The notes: generated by a model from the letters alone, not told the origin. 64,000 nt of DNA from DASPKX01 sp035627835 (GCA_035627835.1 DASPKX010000079.1:32736-96735), one strand, 5' to 3'. Positions 50,929 through 59,947 are shown, counted from the first letter of the stretch. Numbers and translations are program-made.

Positions 50929-53010
50929 ATGTTCGGATTTTTTAAGAAGAAACCGGCGGAGCCACCCGCAACCCCGCAGCCCAAGCCCGTTCCAGCCGCT
51001 GCTCCACCGCCACCGCCTCCTTCCGCCCCAAGCGCCCCAAGCGCGGCAGCTTTAGCCGCGCAGCCAGCGCCAGCAGTCGCTCCCAAACCTGCCGGGCCCA
51101 CCGTCGAAATTCCGCTTCGTGATGTTATCGAAGGACTTGCTCCTGAGCTGAAATCGCTGGTCCGGAAGGCGCCTGGGTCTGGAGCACAACTCGCCACGCC
51201 GCTCTCAGTGGTGCAAGCGCAACTCGCTTCGGGCTCCGTTAAGATTACATTTGGCGAACTGGCTTCCTGGAGCCCACCTGGAACCTTCAGCTCCGATGGG
51301 GCGCTGAACGAACGGCCAGTGTCGCTTCCGCTCAAGGCGATTCTCCCAAAGCTGCCAGCAACAATTTTTCAACGGCGGACTGATGCTCAGAAAGTTGCCG
51401 TGCCCGATGAGGTCCGCCCGATCTTCGGCGGCAAAGGGCAAATCCTCCCTCAGCCCAAAGCAGACCCTGCACCTGTGCCACCACCCGCCCCGGCTGCTCC
51501 GGTGGCGGCTCCTGCGGCCGTTCAGATCCCGAAGTCAGAACCTCCTCCTGCACTTCCGGCGAAGAAGGTCGTTGATCCAGGTCCGAGCATTTCGGTTGAC
51601 GCGGCCGCAGTGGCTGCAGCCGCTCCGGCGGAACTTAAAGCTGCTATCCCGGACTCTGGCACCCTCCAGATTCCGATAGCTGCCATCAAGCCACAACTCG
51701 CCCAGGGCCAGGTGCAAGTCTCTCTTGGTGATCTCGTCGAATGGGGGGCGAACATCAACGCTGCCCATCCGCAGCTTTCTACGAAGATTTCTCTCCCTCT
51801 AGGCTTGATCCTGCCGAAGCTTCCCAAGGAGGCGCTGCAACGCAATGCGGCTGCAAAAAGAATCGAAGTGCCTGAGGAAGTGCAGGGGCTTTTTACATCA
51901 AAAGCCCAAATTACGCAGGAGCCTCCGTCCGCACCGGCCCCAACTCCGGTGGCGACTACGCCAATTGCTTTCACACCGCCACCTGCTCCGAGCAGCGAAA
52001 AACCGCCGACGCCGCCAACGCCGCCACCCGGTGCCTTTATCAAGCCGCCCGCTCCCGTCACCCCTGCTCCTGCCCCAGCCAAGTTGCCGGGCAGCACGGG
52101 TGTCGGTGTTCTGCCGGCGAGCGCGCCCAAACCGGCGCAACCACTTCCCTCAGCGGCCCCTGCCGCATTGGCGCCAGAGCCCAAGACGGCTGCTGCATCC
52201 CTGCCCGCGCGCGAGCCTGCAACACGCTCGGATTGCATCCGGGTGGATGTTTCAAAAGTGTGGGATGACTGGGGCGAGGACGTGCAGCGCGTGTTTATCA
52301 CCTTCCCTGAAGCGGCGTTGGAGATCCCCATGCCACAGCTCACGGAAGCGTTGCGCCAGGGCCGAGCCATGTTCACCTGGGGTGAAATCCAGCCGTGGAT
52401 TCAACCGAACATCGGCTCCGCAGCAGCTTCAGTGTTCGACGACACCCCGCTGATGCTCCCTCTGCCAGTCTTGGCGCCGCTCTTCGTCAGGAACCTGCCG
52501 AAAACGACCCGCAGGACCGTTGCAATCCCCGACTCCATTCCAGACCTCTTCAAGTCCGCCACATCCAGCCCCGCAGAAGAGGCCGCCGTAGCACAACCGC
52601 TGGCCACGCCCGCAGCCCCGGCGCCGACTTCGGAACTCGGTAAATTGTTTGGCACACCGGAGAAGGTCGAGTGGACGCCACAAGAGATCGTCAAGGCAAC
52701 CGCCGCTCTCGCAGGTGTGCAAGGCGCTCTTATTGCTACAGCGGATGGCCTTGTGGTCAGCTCCCAACTTCCACCGGAACTCCGCGCCGAAGCGGTGGCA
52801 GCCTTCGTGCCCAGCTTGTTAACGCGCGCACAGCAGATGGCTAAAGAACTGAGCATTCGGGACGCGGCCGAGGTGACCATCACCCTCGCGCAAACCATCA
52901 TTTACGCAGCTCCCGCAGGCGCGCAAACGCTCGTCGCGTTTGGGAAAAGAGGGCTTCCATTTCCTGTCGATTCCTTGAATGTCATTGCCAGAGAACTGGC
53001 GCGCAAATAA
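50929..53010 (+). CDS. Triple-repeat scaffold protein with C-terminal roadblock/LC7 domain
   Basis: 693 residues, cytoplasmic, no signal peptide. It begins MFGFFKKKPAE and consists of three related domains of about 110 residues (58-170, 219-329, 436-546) joined by Pro/Ala-rich linkers. Each repeat shows a strand followed by IxIPxxxIKPxLAxGxVxV, G(E/D)LxxW, LPLxxILPKLP and a closing VPEEVxxLF. The last 110 residues (583-693) are a roadblock/LC7 fold: KATAALAGVQGALIATADGL, VAAFVPSLLTRAQQMAKEL and ITLAQTIIYAAPAGAQTLVAF. The repeat family is not one I recognise. The next two genes encode an MglA-type GTPase (9 bases away) and another roadblock protein, so this is probably a GTPase-regulating scaffold. 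Confidence 0.85.
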   Translation: MFGFFKKKPAEPPATPQPKPVPAAAPPPPPPSAPSAPSAAALAAQPAPAVAPKPAGPTVEIPLRDVIEGLAPELKSLVRKAPGSGAQLATPLSVVQAQLASGSVKITFGELASWSPPGTFSSDGALNERPVSLPLKAILPKLPATIFQRRTDAQKVAVPDEVRPIFGGKGQILPQPKADPAPVPPPAPAAPVAAPAAVQIPKSEPPPALPAKKVVDPGPSISVDAAAVAAAAPAELKAAIPDSGTLQIPIAAIKPQLAQGQVQVSLGDLVEWGANINAAHPQLSTKISLPLGLILPKLPKEALQRNAAAKRIEVPEEVQGLFTSKAQITQEPPSAPAPTPVATTPIAFTPPPAPSSEKPPTPPTPPPGAFIKPPAPVTPAPAPAKLPGSTGVGVLPASAPKPAQPLPSAAPAALAPEPKTAAASLPAREPATRSDCIRVDVSKVWDDWGEDVQRVFITFPEAALEIPMPQLTEALRQGRAMFTWGEIQPWIQPNIGSAAASVFDDTPLMLPLPVLAPLFVRNLPKTTRRTVAIPDSIPDLFKSATSSPAEEAAVAQPLATPAAPAPTSELGKLFGTPEKVEWTPQEIVKATAALAGVQGALIATADGLVVSSQLPPELRAEAVAAFVPSLLTRAQQMAKELSIRDAAEVTITLAQTIIYAAPAGAQTLVAFGKRGLPFPVDSLNVIARELARK

Positions 53011-53019
53011 TCCGGAACC

Positions 53020-53634
53020 ATGGCTATCATCAATCAGGCGACCAAAGAGCTTCAGGTCAAAATCGTTTATTACGGCCCAGCGCTTTGCGGGAAAACAACC
53101 AACCTCGTCAAGGTGCACGAGAATGTTCAAGCCGCTGGCGAGAAGGGCAAAATGGTCTCCCTCGCCACATCCTCGGACCGCACCCTCTTCTTCGATTTCC
53201 TTCCCATCGAAGCGATGGCGATTAAAGGTTTTAAAACGAAGTTCCAGCTCTACACAGTGCCAGGCCAGGTTATTTACAACACCACGCGCCAACTCGTGCT
53301 CCGCGGGGTCGATGGCATCGTGTTCGTCGCCGATTCGCAGTACGACAAGATGCAGGAAAACGTGGAGAGCTTCGCCAACATGGAGGAAAACCTCCGCACC
53401 AACAAGCTCAACCTCGCGGACATCCCGTACGTGCTCCAATACAACAAACGCGATCTACCAAACGTCGCCCCAGTGGAGTATATGGAGTTCCTGCTTAATA
53501 ACCGCGACGTTCAGGTTCCATCATTCGAAGCTTCGGCCCACAAGTGCGAAGGTGTGTTCGAAACCTTGAACATGATCACTCGCATGCTGCTGCACAAATT
53601 CATCAACCAATCGCAAAGCGCGAAGGTCGCATAG
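53020..53634 (+). CDS. mglA: MglA-type Ras-like GTPase
   Basis: 204 residues, complete small GTPase: P-loop GPALCGKTT (19-27), the switch region with LATSSDRTLFFDFLP, the MglA-specific TVPGQ (79-83) that replaces Ras DTAGQ, NKRD (142-145) for guanine recognition and SAHK (172-175). The length and TVPGQ motif define the bacterial MglA family, which in Myxococcus sets cell polarity for gliding and pilus placement. It lies between a large roadblock-containing scaffold and an MglB-like gene (13 bases downstream), so its GAP/effector partners are probably encoded here. The start MAIINQATKELQVKIVYYG is that of typical MglA. Confidence 0.94.
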   Translation: MAIINQATKELQVKIVYYGPALCGKTTNLVKVHENVQAAGEKGKMVSLATSSDRTLFFDFLPIEAMAIKGFKTKFQLYTVPGQVIYNTTRQLVLRGVDGIVFVADSQYDKMQENVESFANMEENLRTNKLNLADIPYVLQYNKRDLPNVAPVEYMEFLLNNRDVQVPSFEASAHKCEGVFETLNMITRMLLHKFINQSQSAKVA

Positions 53635-53647
53635 CCAGAAAGGCGTT

Positions 53648-54130
53648 ATGACTGCCCTCCCCCAGTTGATCGAGGAAGACATTCAGCAAATGGATTCCGT
53701 GCTGCGCGAATTGCTTGTGCGCGGCGAATTGAAGCTGGTCGTGCTCGCGGACAAGGCTGGGTTTAGATTGGCAGCGCAGGGGGAATGCGAAGGGGTCGAT
53801 GTGACCACTCTGTCAGCGTTGGCTTCGAACACCTTCAACGCGACTCAAGCGATCGCAGGAATGCTTGAGGAGCCGCAATTCAACAGCATTTACCAGCAGG
53901 GGCAGAAATATAACCTGCTCGTGCAGAGCGTGGACGAGAACACGGTTCTCATTATTGTCTTCGGCGCGGATGTGAACGTGGGCCTGGTGAAATATTACGT
54001 TGGGCCTGCGAGCCAGGCGCTCGCTCGCCAATTGCTCACTGCCCGCGACCGGGCGCCTGGCGAAGGGCTTGATCTCGCAATGCTGAATGTTTCGAGCGCG
54101 GACGAGTTCTTTAAGCGCAAGGGCGCCTGA
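53648..54130 (+). CDS. MglB-like roadblock/LC7 domain protein
   Basis: 160 residues with a roadblock/LC7 fold across about 12-120: LIEEDIQQMDSVLRELLV, LKLVVLADKAGFRLAAQGE, LSALASNTFNATQAIAGML, NLLVQSVDENTVLIIVFG and a final helix LVKYYVGPASQALARQLL. A polar C-terminal tail (SADEFFKRKGA) follows. MglB homologues are GTPase-activating partners of MglA; the gene order supports that role here. It is the third gene of the module, and its stop lies six bases from a convergent gene, so the module ends here. Confidence 0.88.
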   Translation: MTALPQLIEEDIQQMDSVLRELLVRGELKLVVLADKAGFRLAAQGECEGVDVTTLSALASNTFNATQAIAGMLEEPQFNSIYQQGQKYNLLVQSVDENTVLIIVFGADVNVGLVKYYVGPASQALARQLLTARDRAPGEGLDLAMLNVSSADEFFKRKGA

Positions 54131-54136
54131 ATCCAG

Positions 54137-55210
54137 CTATTCTGCGTTGCTCAAATCCGGCCGACGCGCCTTGAGCCAATTCATCGCGTCTCGCTCGCCG
54201 AAGAGGCGCAGCCGATCGTAATAAGCAATCACCTCGTTATCCGCTGGAGCGCTGTTCATCCAGGCGCCGACGAGAGTGGTTAGTTCTCTGCTTTCAGTGC
54301 GCCGTTGGTGATTCTCCGCAGCTACTTGCTTCGGATCTCCAAACGGACCCGAAACACCCTCAGGCCAGCGGCTTAACGCCATGTTCTCGACGGCGATGCC
54401 AACCAGATCCGTGAGGAGATAACCTTGCGCACTCGCGTCTCTGAATTGATTTCCCACAGTCCAGACTCCCTGGAGCAGTCGAGCGCTCTCAGCAGTGTTG
54501 CCGGCCGTCATTTGCCGGCTGGCTTCCTGGGCGAGTTCAGAGGCCGCCCCTTTTATGATAGCCAGATGCGGCAGCAGCACATCCGAGCTGCCGTACGCCT
54601 TGGCTTCAGCAGGATTACGCCCCGCATGGAGGTACGCCTCTTCCAGGCTCAGGGACGTCGCACGCGCGTAATCGTTCAGTTGTTTCGAGCCCCCTTGCTT
54701 GATTTCAGCCAGTGCAGCGTTCAAGTCGCCTTTGGCAACGAGATCACTGGCAGCTAGCAGGTAAGGCAATGAGTTGTTCGGATCGCTTTGTTTGAGAGCT
54801 TTCGTCCACTTCTCCCGCTCCTCCGGCAGGATGTTGTGCATCAGCACCTTCGCTTGGATAAGGGGATCATCCGGGTGCATTCGCGCGGCCATTTCCAGGA
54901 ACTCCTTGTCCTGCGTCATGTCGAAAGCAGCAGCGAGACTCGCCGCGCTGTGTTTGCTGACATTCAGGAAATCTCCAAGTTCAGCGGTGCTGAGCTTGTG
55001 GCTGTGGTCTGGGAACTCAGCGGTAAGGACCCTGGCGATTCGCGTTCCAGCTTGTTCGGCGCTCGGATGGGGCGCCGCATTTCTAATAGACGAGCCCACA
55101 GCAACCGGAGCCGGGGCGACGGGGCCTGTGCTCACGAGCGGTTGCTGGCGGGAGCGGGCGAAATAGACCGCAACCACCAGCAGAAGGGCTGCTAACGCAA
55201 TCCATCGCAT
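54137..55210 (-). CDS. Membrane-anchored TPR-like helical protein, unknown
   Basis: 357 residues. A single N-terminal membrane helix (WIALAALLLVVAVYF, 3-17) is followed by a Pro/Val-rich linker and an all-helical region with TPR-like patterns (LPYLLAASDLVAKGDLNAALAEI, ASELAQEASRQMTAGNTAESARLL). No catalytic motif is visible and I do not recognise the family. Probably anchored in the inner membrane facing the periplasm. It is convergent with the MglB-like gene and followed upstream (in its own direction) by a methyltransferase gene 34 bases away. Confidence 0.75.
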   Translation of the reverse strand: MRWIALAALLLVVAVYFARSRQQPLVSTGPVAPAPVAVGSSIRNAAPHPSAEQAGTRIARVLTAEFPDHSHKLSTAELGDFLNVSKHSAASLAAAFDMTQDKEFLEMAARMHPDDPLIQAKVLMHNILPEEREKWTKALKQSDPNNSLPYLLAASDLVAKGDLNAALAEIKQGGSKQLNDYARATSLSLEEAYLHAGRNPAEAKAYGSSDVLLPHLAIIKGAASELAQEASRQMTAGNTAESARLLQGVWTVGNQFRDASAQGYLLTDLVGIAVENMALSRWPEGVSGPFGDPKQVAAENHQRRTESRELTTLVGAWMNSAPADNEVIAYYDRLRLFGERDAMNWLKARRPDLSNAE

Positions 55211-55244
55211 GATAAACCATTAAGACCGCCTTCAGGGCGGATTG

Positions 55245-55955
55245 TCACGCCCGCTTTCGCCGCTCGATGAGCAGCGCGCAGTTCCAGGTGATAAACTCCC
55301 GCACGACAGGGATGCGGGTTATAAACCCGAACTCCGTGTAATAACGAGGCGCGATCTTCCGGACCAGCAACTCTGGTTGCGCTTCGATGATCTTCAGCGT
55401 CTCGCCAATGTAAGTTGGGAAAAGATTCTCGTGGGGTGTGTGCTTCCGTTGCTTCTTCATCACGCGATCGTACAGCTTGGGCCCCAGCGTCGGGCCAAAG
55501 TAATGGAACGGCGAAAATTCGTGGCCGCCCCAGGGCGAGAGCCAGTTGGTCCAACTCAGGAACAGGACCCCGCCGGGTTTCAAGAAATGCGCAGCGGCTT
55601 CCAGAAATTGCTTCGGCTTCGACAGATGCTCATAAACGTTCGAGCAGATCACCAGGTCGTATTCACCCAATGTTTTGGGGTCTTCCCGATCAATGTCGAA
55701 CTTGCGAAAGGCGTGTGTCCTCAGCGTCGGCGCCAGATAATTATCAAAGTCGGAAAAAGTCACAGAGCACCCGCGCTTGAGCAACTCCGCCCCGAAAACC
55801 CCATGGCCGCAGCCGAGATCCAGCGCATGAACCCCCGCCCCGAGCGGCACACCGGACTGCGCGATCCATCGAATCGCATCGACCGCCTGCATCTGGTAAA
55901 ATTCCAGGTCATCCTGCTTCTTCAGGTGCTGGGCGATGAGTTTGTGGATGATCAT
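55245..55955 (-). CDS. Class I SAM-dependent methyltransferase
   Basis: 236 residues. Motif I is VHALDLGCGHGVFGAELLKRG, followed by VTFSDFDNYL (motif II), EYDLVICSNVYEHLSKPKQFLEAAAHFLKPGGVLFLS (motifs post II and III) of the Methyltransf_11/UbiE group. The C-terminal region is longer and includes HEFSPFHYFGPTLG and a region near APRYYTEFGFITRIPVV, similar to methyltransferases in glycan or lipid biosynthesis. The substrate is not evident. It lies back-to-back with a glycosyltransferase (divergent, about 95 bases), which suggests but does not prove a role in envelope glycan modification. Confidence 0.85.
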   Translation of the reverse strand: MIIHKLIAQHLKKQDDLEFYQMQAVDAIRWIAQSGVPLGAGVHALDLGCGHGVFGAELLKRGCSVTFSDFDNYLAPTLRTHAFRKFDIDREDPKTLGEYDLVICSNVYEHLSKPKQFLEAAAHFLKPGGVLFLSWTNWLSPWGGHEFSPFHYFGPTLGPKLYDRVMKKQRKHTPHENLFPTYIGETLKIIEAQPELLVRKIAPRYYTEFGFITRIPVVREFITWNCALLIERRKRA

Positions 55956-56050
55956 GCGCGCGTCTCTGCCGCAGCACTATGCAATCCGAAATAATCAGTG
56001 GCAATTGAGTTCCGCTTTTGTACTTTTCCCCCGCCCGGCTTGCCGGATCC

Positions 56051-57175
56051 ATGCGTTTTCTGATGCTCAATTGGCGCGACCCGCGCAATCCGCTCTCCGG
56101 CGGCGCTGAACGGGTCACCCTTGGATACCTCTCCGCGCTCGCGCAACGCGGCCATGAGGTGTTCTGGTTTGCGAACGCTTTTCCTGGCTGCACCCGTGCG
56201 GAAGTCATTCATGGTGTGCAAATCGTGCGCGGCGGCCGGATGGGCAGTTCCATTTTCGCGGCGCGCTCATGGTATAAAACACAGCCCAGGTTCGACCTCG
56301 TCATGGACCAGCACCATGGCATTCCTTGGTTCACTCCCTGGTGGTGCGGAACCAGTCACGTCTCCTACATCCACGAAGTCCTTGGCCCAATCTGGAATGC
56401 GTTTTATCCATGGCCGCTCTCATGGATCGGCCGAACGCAGGAACGCTGGACACACTGGCTTTATCGAAACGCACGTTTCTGGACCGCCTGCGAATCCACG
56501 CGCGACGACTTGAAGCGCCACGGCGTACGGCATGTGAGCATCGTGCGCTACGGTGTGGACACGGTTGCTCTTCCTGAACTCCCCGCGAAGAACCTCACGC
56601 AGCCCGTTCGCCTGGCTGTCGTTTCCCGCCTCGCTCCCAACAAGCGCATTGGTGAAGCAGTGAAGCTCGCAAACGTGCTGCGAACCCGGGGGATTGCAGC
56701 CCAGTTGGACATCGTTGGTGGAGGCGAAGAGGAGCCGTCACTTCGTTCGCTCGTGCAACAATTGCAACTACAGGACTGCGTTCATTTCCGCGGTCGATTG
56801 CCCGAGGAGACGAAGGATGCGCTGCTCCGCGACGCGCACTTCCTAATCCATACTTCGCAACGGGAGGGCTGGGGCCTTAACGTGATCGAAGCAAACGCGA
56901 TGGGCACGCCCGCCGTTGTTTATCCCGTGGCTGGCTTGCGTGAATCGACTCTCCACCAACGCACCGGCTGGGTAAGCGCGGCTGAAACACCGAAGTCGCT
57001 GGCGGACGGAATCGCGCGTCTCCTGGCAAAACCGGACCTGTACCAAACCTACCGCATCAATGCCTGGCAACGTGCGAAGCTATTTCATTGGTCCCGGATT
57101 TTGCCCGCTGCGTGCGACTGGCTCGAGGCCTTGGCGCGCGGTGAACACCACGTCGAGCCTGCTGAGTTGCTCTAA
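56051..57175 (+). CDS. Glycosyltransferase family 4 protein
   Basis: 374 residues from ATG 56051 (MRFLMLNWRDPRNPLSGGAE); an in-frame ATG at 56018 adds 11 residues that do not fit. The GGAE motif after the first strand is typical for the GT4 acceptor lobe. The C-lobe has LAVVSRLAPNKRIGEAVKLA, LDIVGGGEEEPSLRSLV, VHFRGRLPEETKDALL and the EX7E motif within TSQREGWGLNVIEANAMGTP, the nucleotide-sugar site of GT-B enzymes. No membrane segments. Likely transfers a hexose in cell-envelope glycan synthesis; convergent with the lipoprotein gene downstream. Confidence 0.9.
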   Translation: MRFLMLNWRDPRNPLSGGAERVTLGYLSALAQRGHEVFWFANAFPGCTRAEVIHGVQIVRGGRMGSSIFAARSWYKTQPRFDLVMDQHHGIPWFTPWWCGTSHVSYIHEVLGPIWNAFYPWPLSWIGRTQERWTHWLYRNARFWTACESTRDDLKRHGVRHVSIVRYGVDTVALPELPAKNLTQPVRLAVVSRLAPNKRIGEAVKLANVLRTRGIAAQLDIVGGGEEEPSLRSLVQQLQLQDCVHFRGRLPEETKDALLRDAHFLIHTSQREGWGLNVIEANAMGTPAVVYPVAGLRESTLHQRTGWVSAAETPKSLADGIARLLAKPDLYQTYRINAWQRAKLFHWSRILPAACDWLEALARGEHHVEPAELL

Positions 57176-57181
57176 ATTCGT

Positions 57182-57547
57182 TTAATCCAGCTTCTCGGTA
57201 GACCAATGCCCGCGTGTTCTGCTGGCCCGCAATCCCTTTTCGCCCGCCGGCGATTTCACATCCACCACCGTCTTTGCTCCCTCAAACACTCGAACTTGCA
57301 ATTCTTCAGCAGGTCGCTCCTTTGACACCTCCACCGATCCATCCTGCGCGGGAAATTCCAGCGACGCCCCGCCGTGAGATTTAGCCTCAGTCGCTATGGT
57401 TCCGGTGTCCTGGCCGAAAGTGTACTTCGCGCGAAATGCGGTCGCAGCAGGGCTGCTCACTTCGATCCGCATCGGCTTGGCCGCGCTGCACCCCACAAGC
57501 AGTGACGCCGTTGCGAATACGATCCCGGTGATTAAGCCTTTGTTCAT
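57182..57547 (-). CDS. Small lipoprotein, unknown
   Basis: 121 residues beginning MNKGLITGIVFATASLLVGCSAAKP: a signal peptide ending in a lipobox LVGC, so lipidation at C20 is expected. The mature part is short, beta-rich and Lys/Glu/Val-rich (VSSPAATAFRAKYTFGQDTG, QVRVFEGAKTVVDVKSPAGEKGL) with no recognised domain. The ATG at 57547 overlaps the stop of the pseudopilin gene (ATGA); an alternative ATG at 57556 adds three residues. Probably anchored in the outer or inner membrane facing the periplasm. The tight coupling suggests a role linked to the pseudopilin or its operon. Confidence 0.78.
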   Translation of the reverse strand: MNKGLITGIVFATASLLVGCSAAKPMRIEVSSPAATAFRAKYTFGQDTGTIATEAKSHGGASLEFPAQDGSVEVSKERPAEELQVRVFEGAKTVVDVKSPAGEKGLRASRTRGHWSTEKLD

Positions 57548-58188
57548 GGTTGCCATACAATGTCGGCGTTGTTCGTTCGTCCCTTGCGGGCAGTGAAATC
57601 CCAATACTCGCGGTTCCCAAACCGGCGCGCATGCCCGTCCACAAAAAGAAAGTTCGCGCCACGGTTATGCAGGTTGGTGTGGACATTATTCTGCTGCGCC
57701 ACAGCGGCTCGCCCGCCGTTGTCAAAAAGGTAAACCACCTGTGACGGACGAGGCACCGAGCCAAGCTTGCGAGGCGCGTCATTTTCGCCCGTCCCATCGA
57801 TATGCTTGTTTAGGCAGTAATGAAACAGGTTGTTCCCGTTGCTGCGGTTAGTGTTTGAAGGGCAGATGAAGATCGAGCGGTCCAGCGGCGCGAACGCATT
57901 CGTGCGCCAAGCCATCTGCGCGTAGTCCTTAACACCAATCGTGCGCGGCAGGACGATGTACCAACCTGTCGTGTTTTGAAAACCTTCATAAGGGAGCAGG
58001 TCGTCGTTGTCGGTCGCGTAGAGATGCAGCGCCACCCCCCACTGGCGGAGGTTGCTGATGCAGACGACGCCGTGAGCTTTTGACTTTGCTCGCGAAAGGG
58101 TTGGCAGGAGCAAACTCGCCAGGATCGCGATGATTGCCACGACGACCAGCAGCTCGATTAAAGTAAATGCCCCCTTGCCTCGTCCCAT
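57544..58188 (-). CDS. Prepilin-type N-terminal cleavage protein (pseudopilin, H-X9-DG type)
   Basis: 214 residues. The N-terminus GAFTLIELLVVVAIIAILASLLLP carries the prepilin peptidase motif (G-x-FTLIE) and a hydrophobic helix. The globular part includes ISNLRQWGVALHLYATDNDD and ends with ANFLFVDGHARRFGNREYW, the DG-x-H-like signature seen in planctomycetal and verrucomicrobial pseudopilins. Such proteins are processed by PilD/GspO and assembled in type II secretion-like or pilus-like fibres. The Amuc_1098-type pilus operon is in the same window, so they may meet in one machine (inference). Overlaps the lipoprotein gene by ATGA and follows ppx by 19 bases. Confidence 0.88.
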   Translation of the reverse strand: MGRGKGAFTLIELLVVVAIIAILASLLLPTLSRAKSKAHGVVCISNLRQWGVALHLYATDNDDLLPYEGFQNTTGWYIVLPRTIGVKDYAQMAWRTNAFAPLDRSIFICPSNTNRSNGNNLFHYCLNKHIDGTGENDAPRKLGSVPRPSQVVYLFDNGGRAAVAQQNNVHTNLHNRGANFLFVDGHARRFGNREYWDFTARKGRTNNADIVWQP

Positions 58189-58207
58189 GCGGGCTCGAGC
58201 GCCTCGC

Positions 58208-59179
58208 TCAAGCCGCTGGATTCTTCAAGGCGGCGCACCCGCCGTCAAGCAGCGCCGCGAAGCGCAATCCGCGCGTGCTTACAATTGCGGTCGGGAGTTG
58301 AAGCATTTCCATGAGCGCGAGCAGGATGGCGCTTCCCCCCAGAATGACGTCAGCCCTTTTGCCAGGCATGCCCGGAATTTCCTTTCTCTCCGCAAGGGAC
58401 ATCGTCCAGAACCTGTGATTGAGGGCGCGGATCGTGCTCACATCCAGTTCGAGCCCATCAAGCCGGTCGCGCTCATAACTCTTCAGGCCCAGATGCACCC
58501 TGCCCAGGATCGTCGCAGTTCCTCCTGTGACCACAAAAGCAATGTTCGAACTCAGGAACCCCGCGAGCTTCTCCGCGAAAAGGGGCTGAACCTTCTCTTG
58601 TATAAACTCCCGCAACCGCGCCTGGCACCCTTGCTCCTGCTCCGCTGTTGGCGGATCAGACACCTCGCACATCTCCAGCAACCGGACAGTGCCCAGTGGA
58701 AATGATTTGCTGAAGCGGAGGCTTCCATCGTTGCCGAGATTCAGCTCGGTGCTTCCTCCTCCGATATCGACCACGAGCGCTGGGGCTTTGTCGAAGCGCC
58801 CCCCCATGGTGGCTCCGCAATACGCCCATGCCGCCTCCTGCTCTCCGGAGATGATTTCCACGGGCAAACCTGAAGCCTGCTCAATCGCAAGGAGGAGATC
58901 CCCTTTGTTAATTGCATCCCGCGCAGCGCTGGTCGCGATCACGTGAACGCTCTCAGGAGCGTAGCTCCGCGCGATTTCCGCGAACCCAGCGACCGCCTGA
59001 GCCGTCGCCGCGATCGCATCGGGCCTCAGCATGTGATCCGTGTAGAACCCGCGGCCAAGGCGCGTCTGCTCACTCTGCTCAACCAGGGGCGTGACATTTG
59101 CTCCCTCGACCACTCCCACCAGGAGTTTGATCGAGTTGGTTCCGACATCTATGACAGCGCGTGTTTTGCCTGGCTGCAT
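58208..59179 (-). CDS. Ppx/GppA family phosphatase
   Basis: 323 residues of the actin-like ASKHA superfamily. Motifs: AVIDVGTNSIKLLVG (phosphate 1), VHVIATSAARDAINK, the E-x-E region EIISGEQEAAWAYC, ALVVDIGGGSTELNLG (phosphate 2) and FVVTGGTATIL (adenosine). It lacks the C-terminal HD domain of long Ppx/GppA, so it is the short form. Family enzymes hydrolyse polyphosphate from the end or pppGpp to ppGpp; the sequence alone does not decide between them. It sits in a minus-strand run directly downstream of two thymidylate-kinase-like genes (12 bases), suggesting a nucleotide- or polyphosphate-related unit. Confidence 0.9.
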   Translation of the reverse strand: MQPGKTRAVIDVGTNSIKLLVGVVEGANVTPLVEQSEQTRLGRGFYTDHMLRPDAIAATAQAVAGFAEIARSYAPESVHVIATSAARDAINKGDLLLAIEQASGLPVEIISGEQEAAWAYCGATMGGRFDKAPALVVDIGGGSTELNLGNDGSLRFSKSFPLGTVRLLEMCEVSDPPTAEQEQGCQARLREFIQEKVQPLFAEKLAGFLSSNIAFVVTGGTATILGRVHLGLKSYERDRLDGLELDVSTIRALNHRFWTMSLAERKEIPGMPGKRADVILGGSAILLALMEMLQLPTAIVSTRGLRFAALLDGGCAALKNPAA

Positions 59180-59191
59180 AAACTCTGGAGT

Positions 59192-59947
59192 TTACGGGGC
59201 TGCGAGGATGTTTTCGATCTTCTGGCGCAGCTCAGCCGCAATCTCATCGATCGACCGTTCGGCATTGATGATGTCAAAGCCGTAGGTCGCCTGGATGCGT
59301 TTAAACTGCTCCTGCACCATGCCCTGATATTTCAGAAAGCTGTCGAACATGTCGCGCGATAGCCCTAAATCCATCCCGCTCTCCCAATAATCGAGCGCGT
59401 AATTCTTCGCAAACGTCCGCTGCACCAATTGCTCGGGAGAGACGTTCAGATAAAAAACCGCGTCAGGCACAAGCGCAATGCTATATACATTCTTCACCCA
59501 GGCCTCATCCATCCCGCGCACGAGGTCGCGGACCATCAGTGTGTAAATGTAGCGGTCCGCCAGCACCATGAAGCCGGCTTTCAGCGCCGGAATCATCACA
59601 TGCTCAAGCTGGTCGGCAAAATCGGTGGCGTAGAATAGGCTCAGCGTGGTCCGGCTTAAAGTGTTCCCGTCCTGCGCCCGCTCCAGCTCGTTGCTCACCA
59701 GGGTCGAGCGCTTCAACCCGACCTGCACCGTGGCGTGCCCGCTCGCCTCGAGCCATTCCACACAACGATTAATCTGGGTCGAGCGGCCGGAGCCGTCTGC
59801 CCCTTCAACCACGATCAGTTTTCCGGCCAGCTCCTTCAGGTCAATCTGCGGCAGGCCTTTGCCGTAAAAACGTTTCGGCGTCGGCTTCGGCACAATCACC
59901 GTCTCATGCTCGGGCCGTTTGTTAATCGCAATTCTTGGGCGCGGCAT
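59192..59947 (-). CDS. Thymidylate kinase-like protein A (divergent, tandem copy)
   Basis: 251 residues from ATG 59947. About 40 Pro/Lys-rich residues (IVPKPTPKRFYGKGLP) precede the kinase fold. The P-loop is GADGSGRS, with Arg in place of the invariant Lys-Gly arrangement of canonical Tmk (GKS/GKST). The motif REPGGT of true Tmk is replaced by LKRSTLVSNELER. Shared with its neighbour are STLV, YATDFADQLE, DRYIYTLMVRD and SGMDLGLS, not seen in the real Tmk at 5.2 kb. Hence it probably phosphorylates something other than, or in addition to, dTMP. The start overlaps the end of the other copy by ATGA-like spacing (stop at 59949), so the pair is translated together. Confidence 0.75.
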   Translation of the reverse strand: MPRPRIAINKRPEHETVIVPKPTPKRFYGKGLPQIDLKELAGKLIVVEGADGSGRSTQINRCVEWLEASGHATVQVGLKRSTLVSNELERAQDGNTLSRTTLSLFYATDFADQLEHVMIPALKAGFMVLADRYIYTLMVRDLVRGMDEAWVKNVYSIALVPDAVFYLNVSPEQLVQRTFAKNYALDYWESGMDLGLSRDMFDSFLKYQGMVQEQFKRIQATYGFDIINAERSIDEIAAELRQKIENILAAP

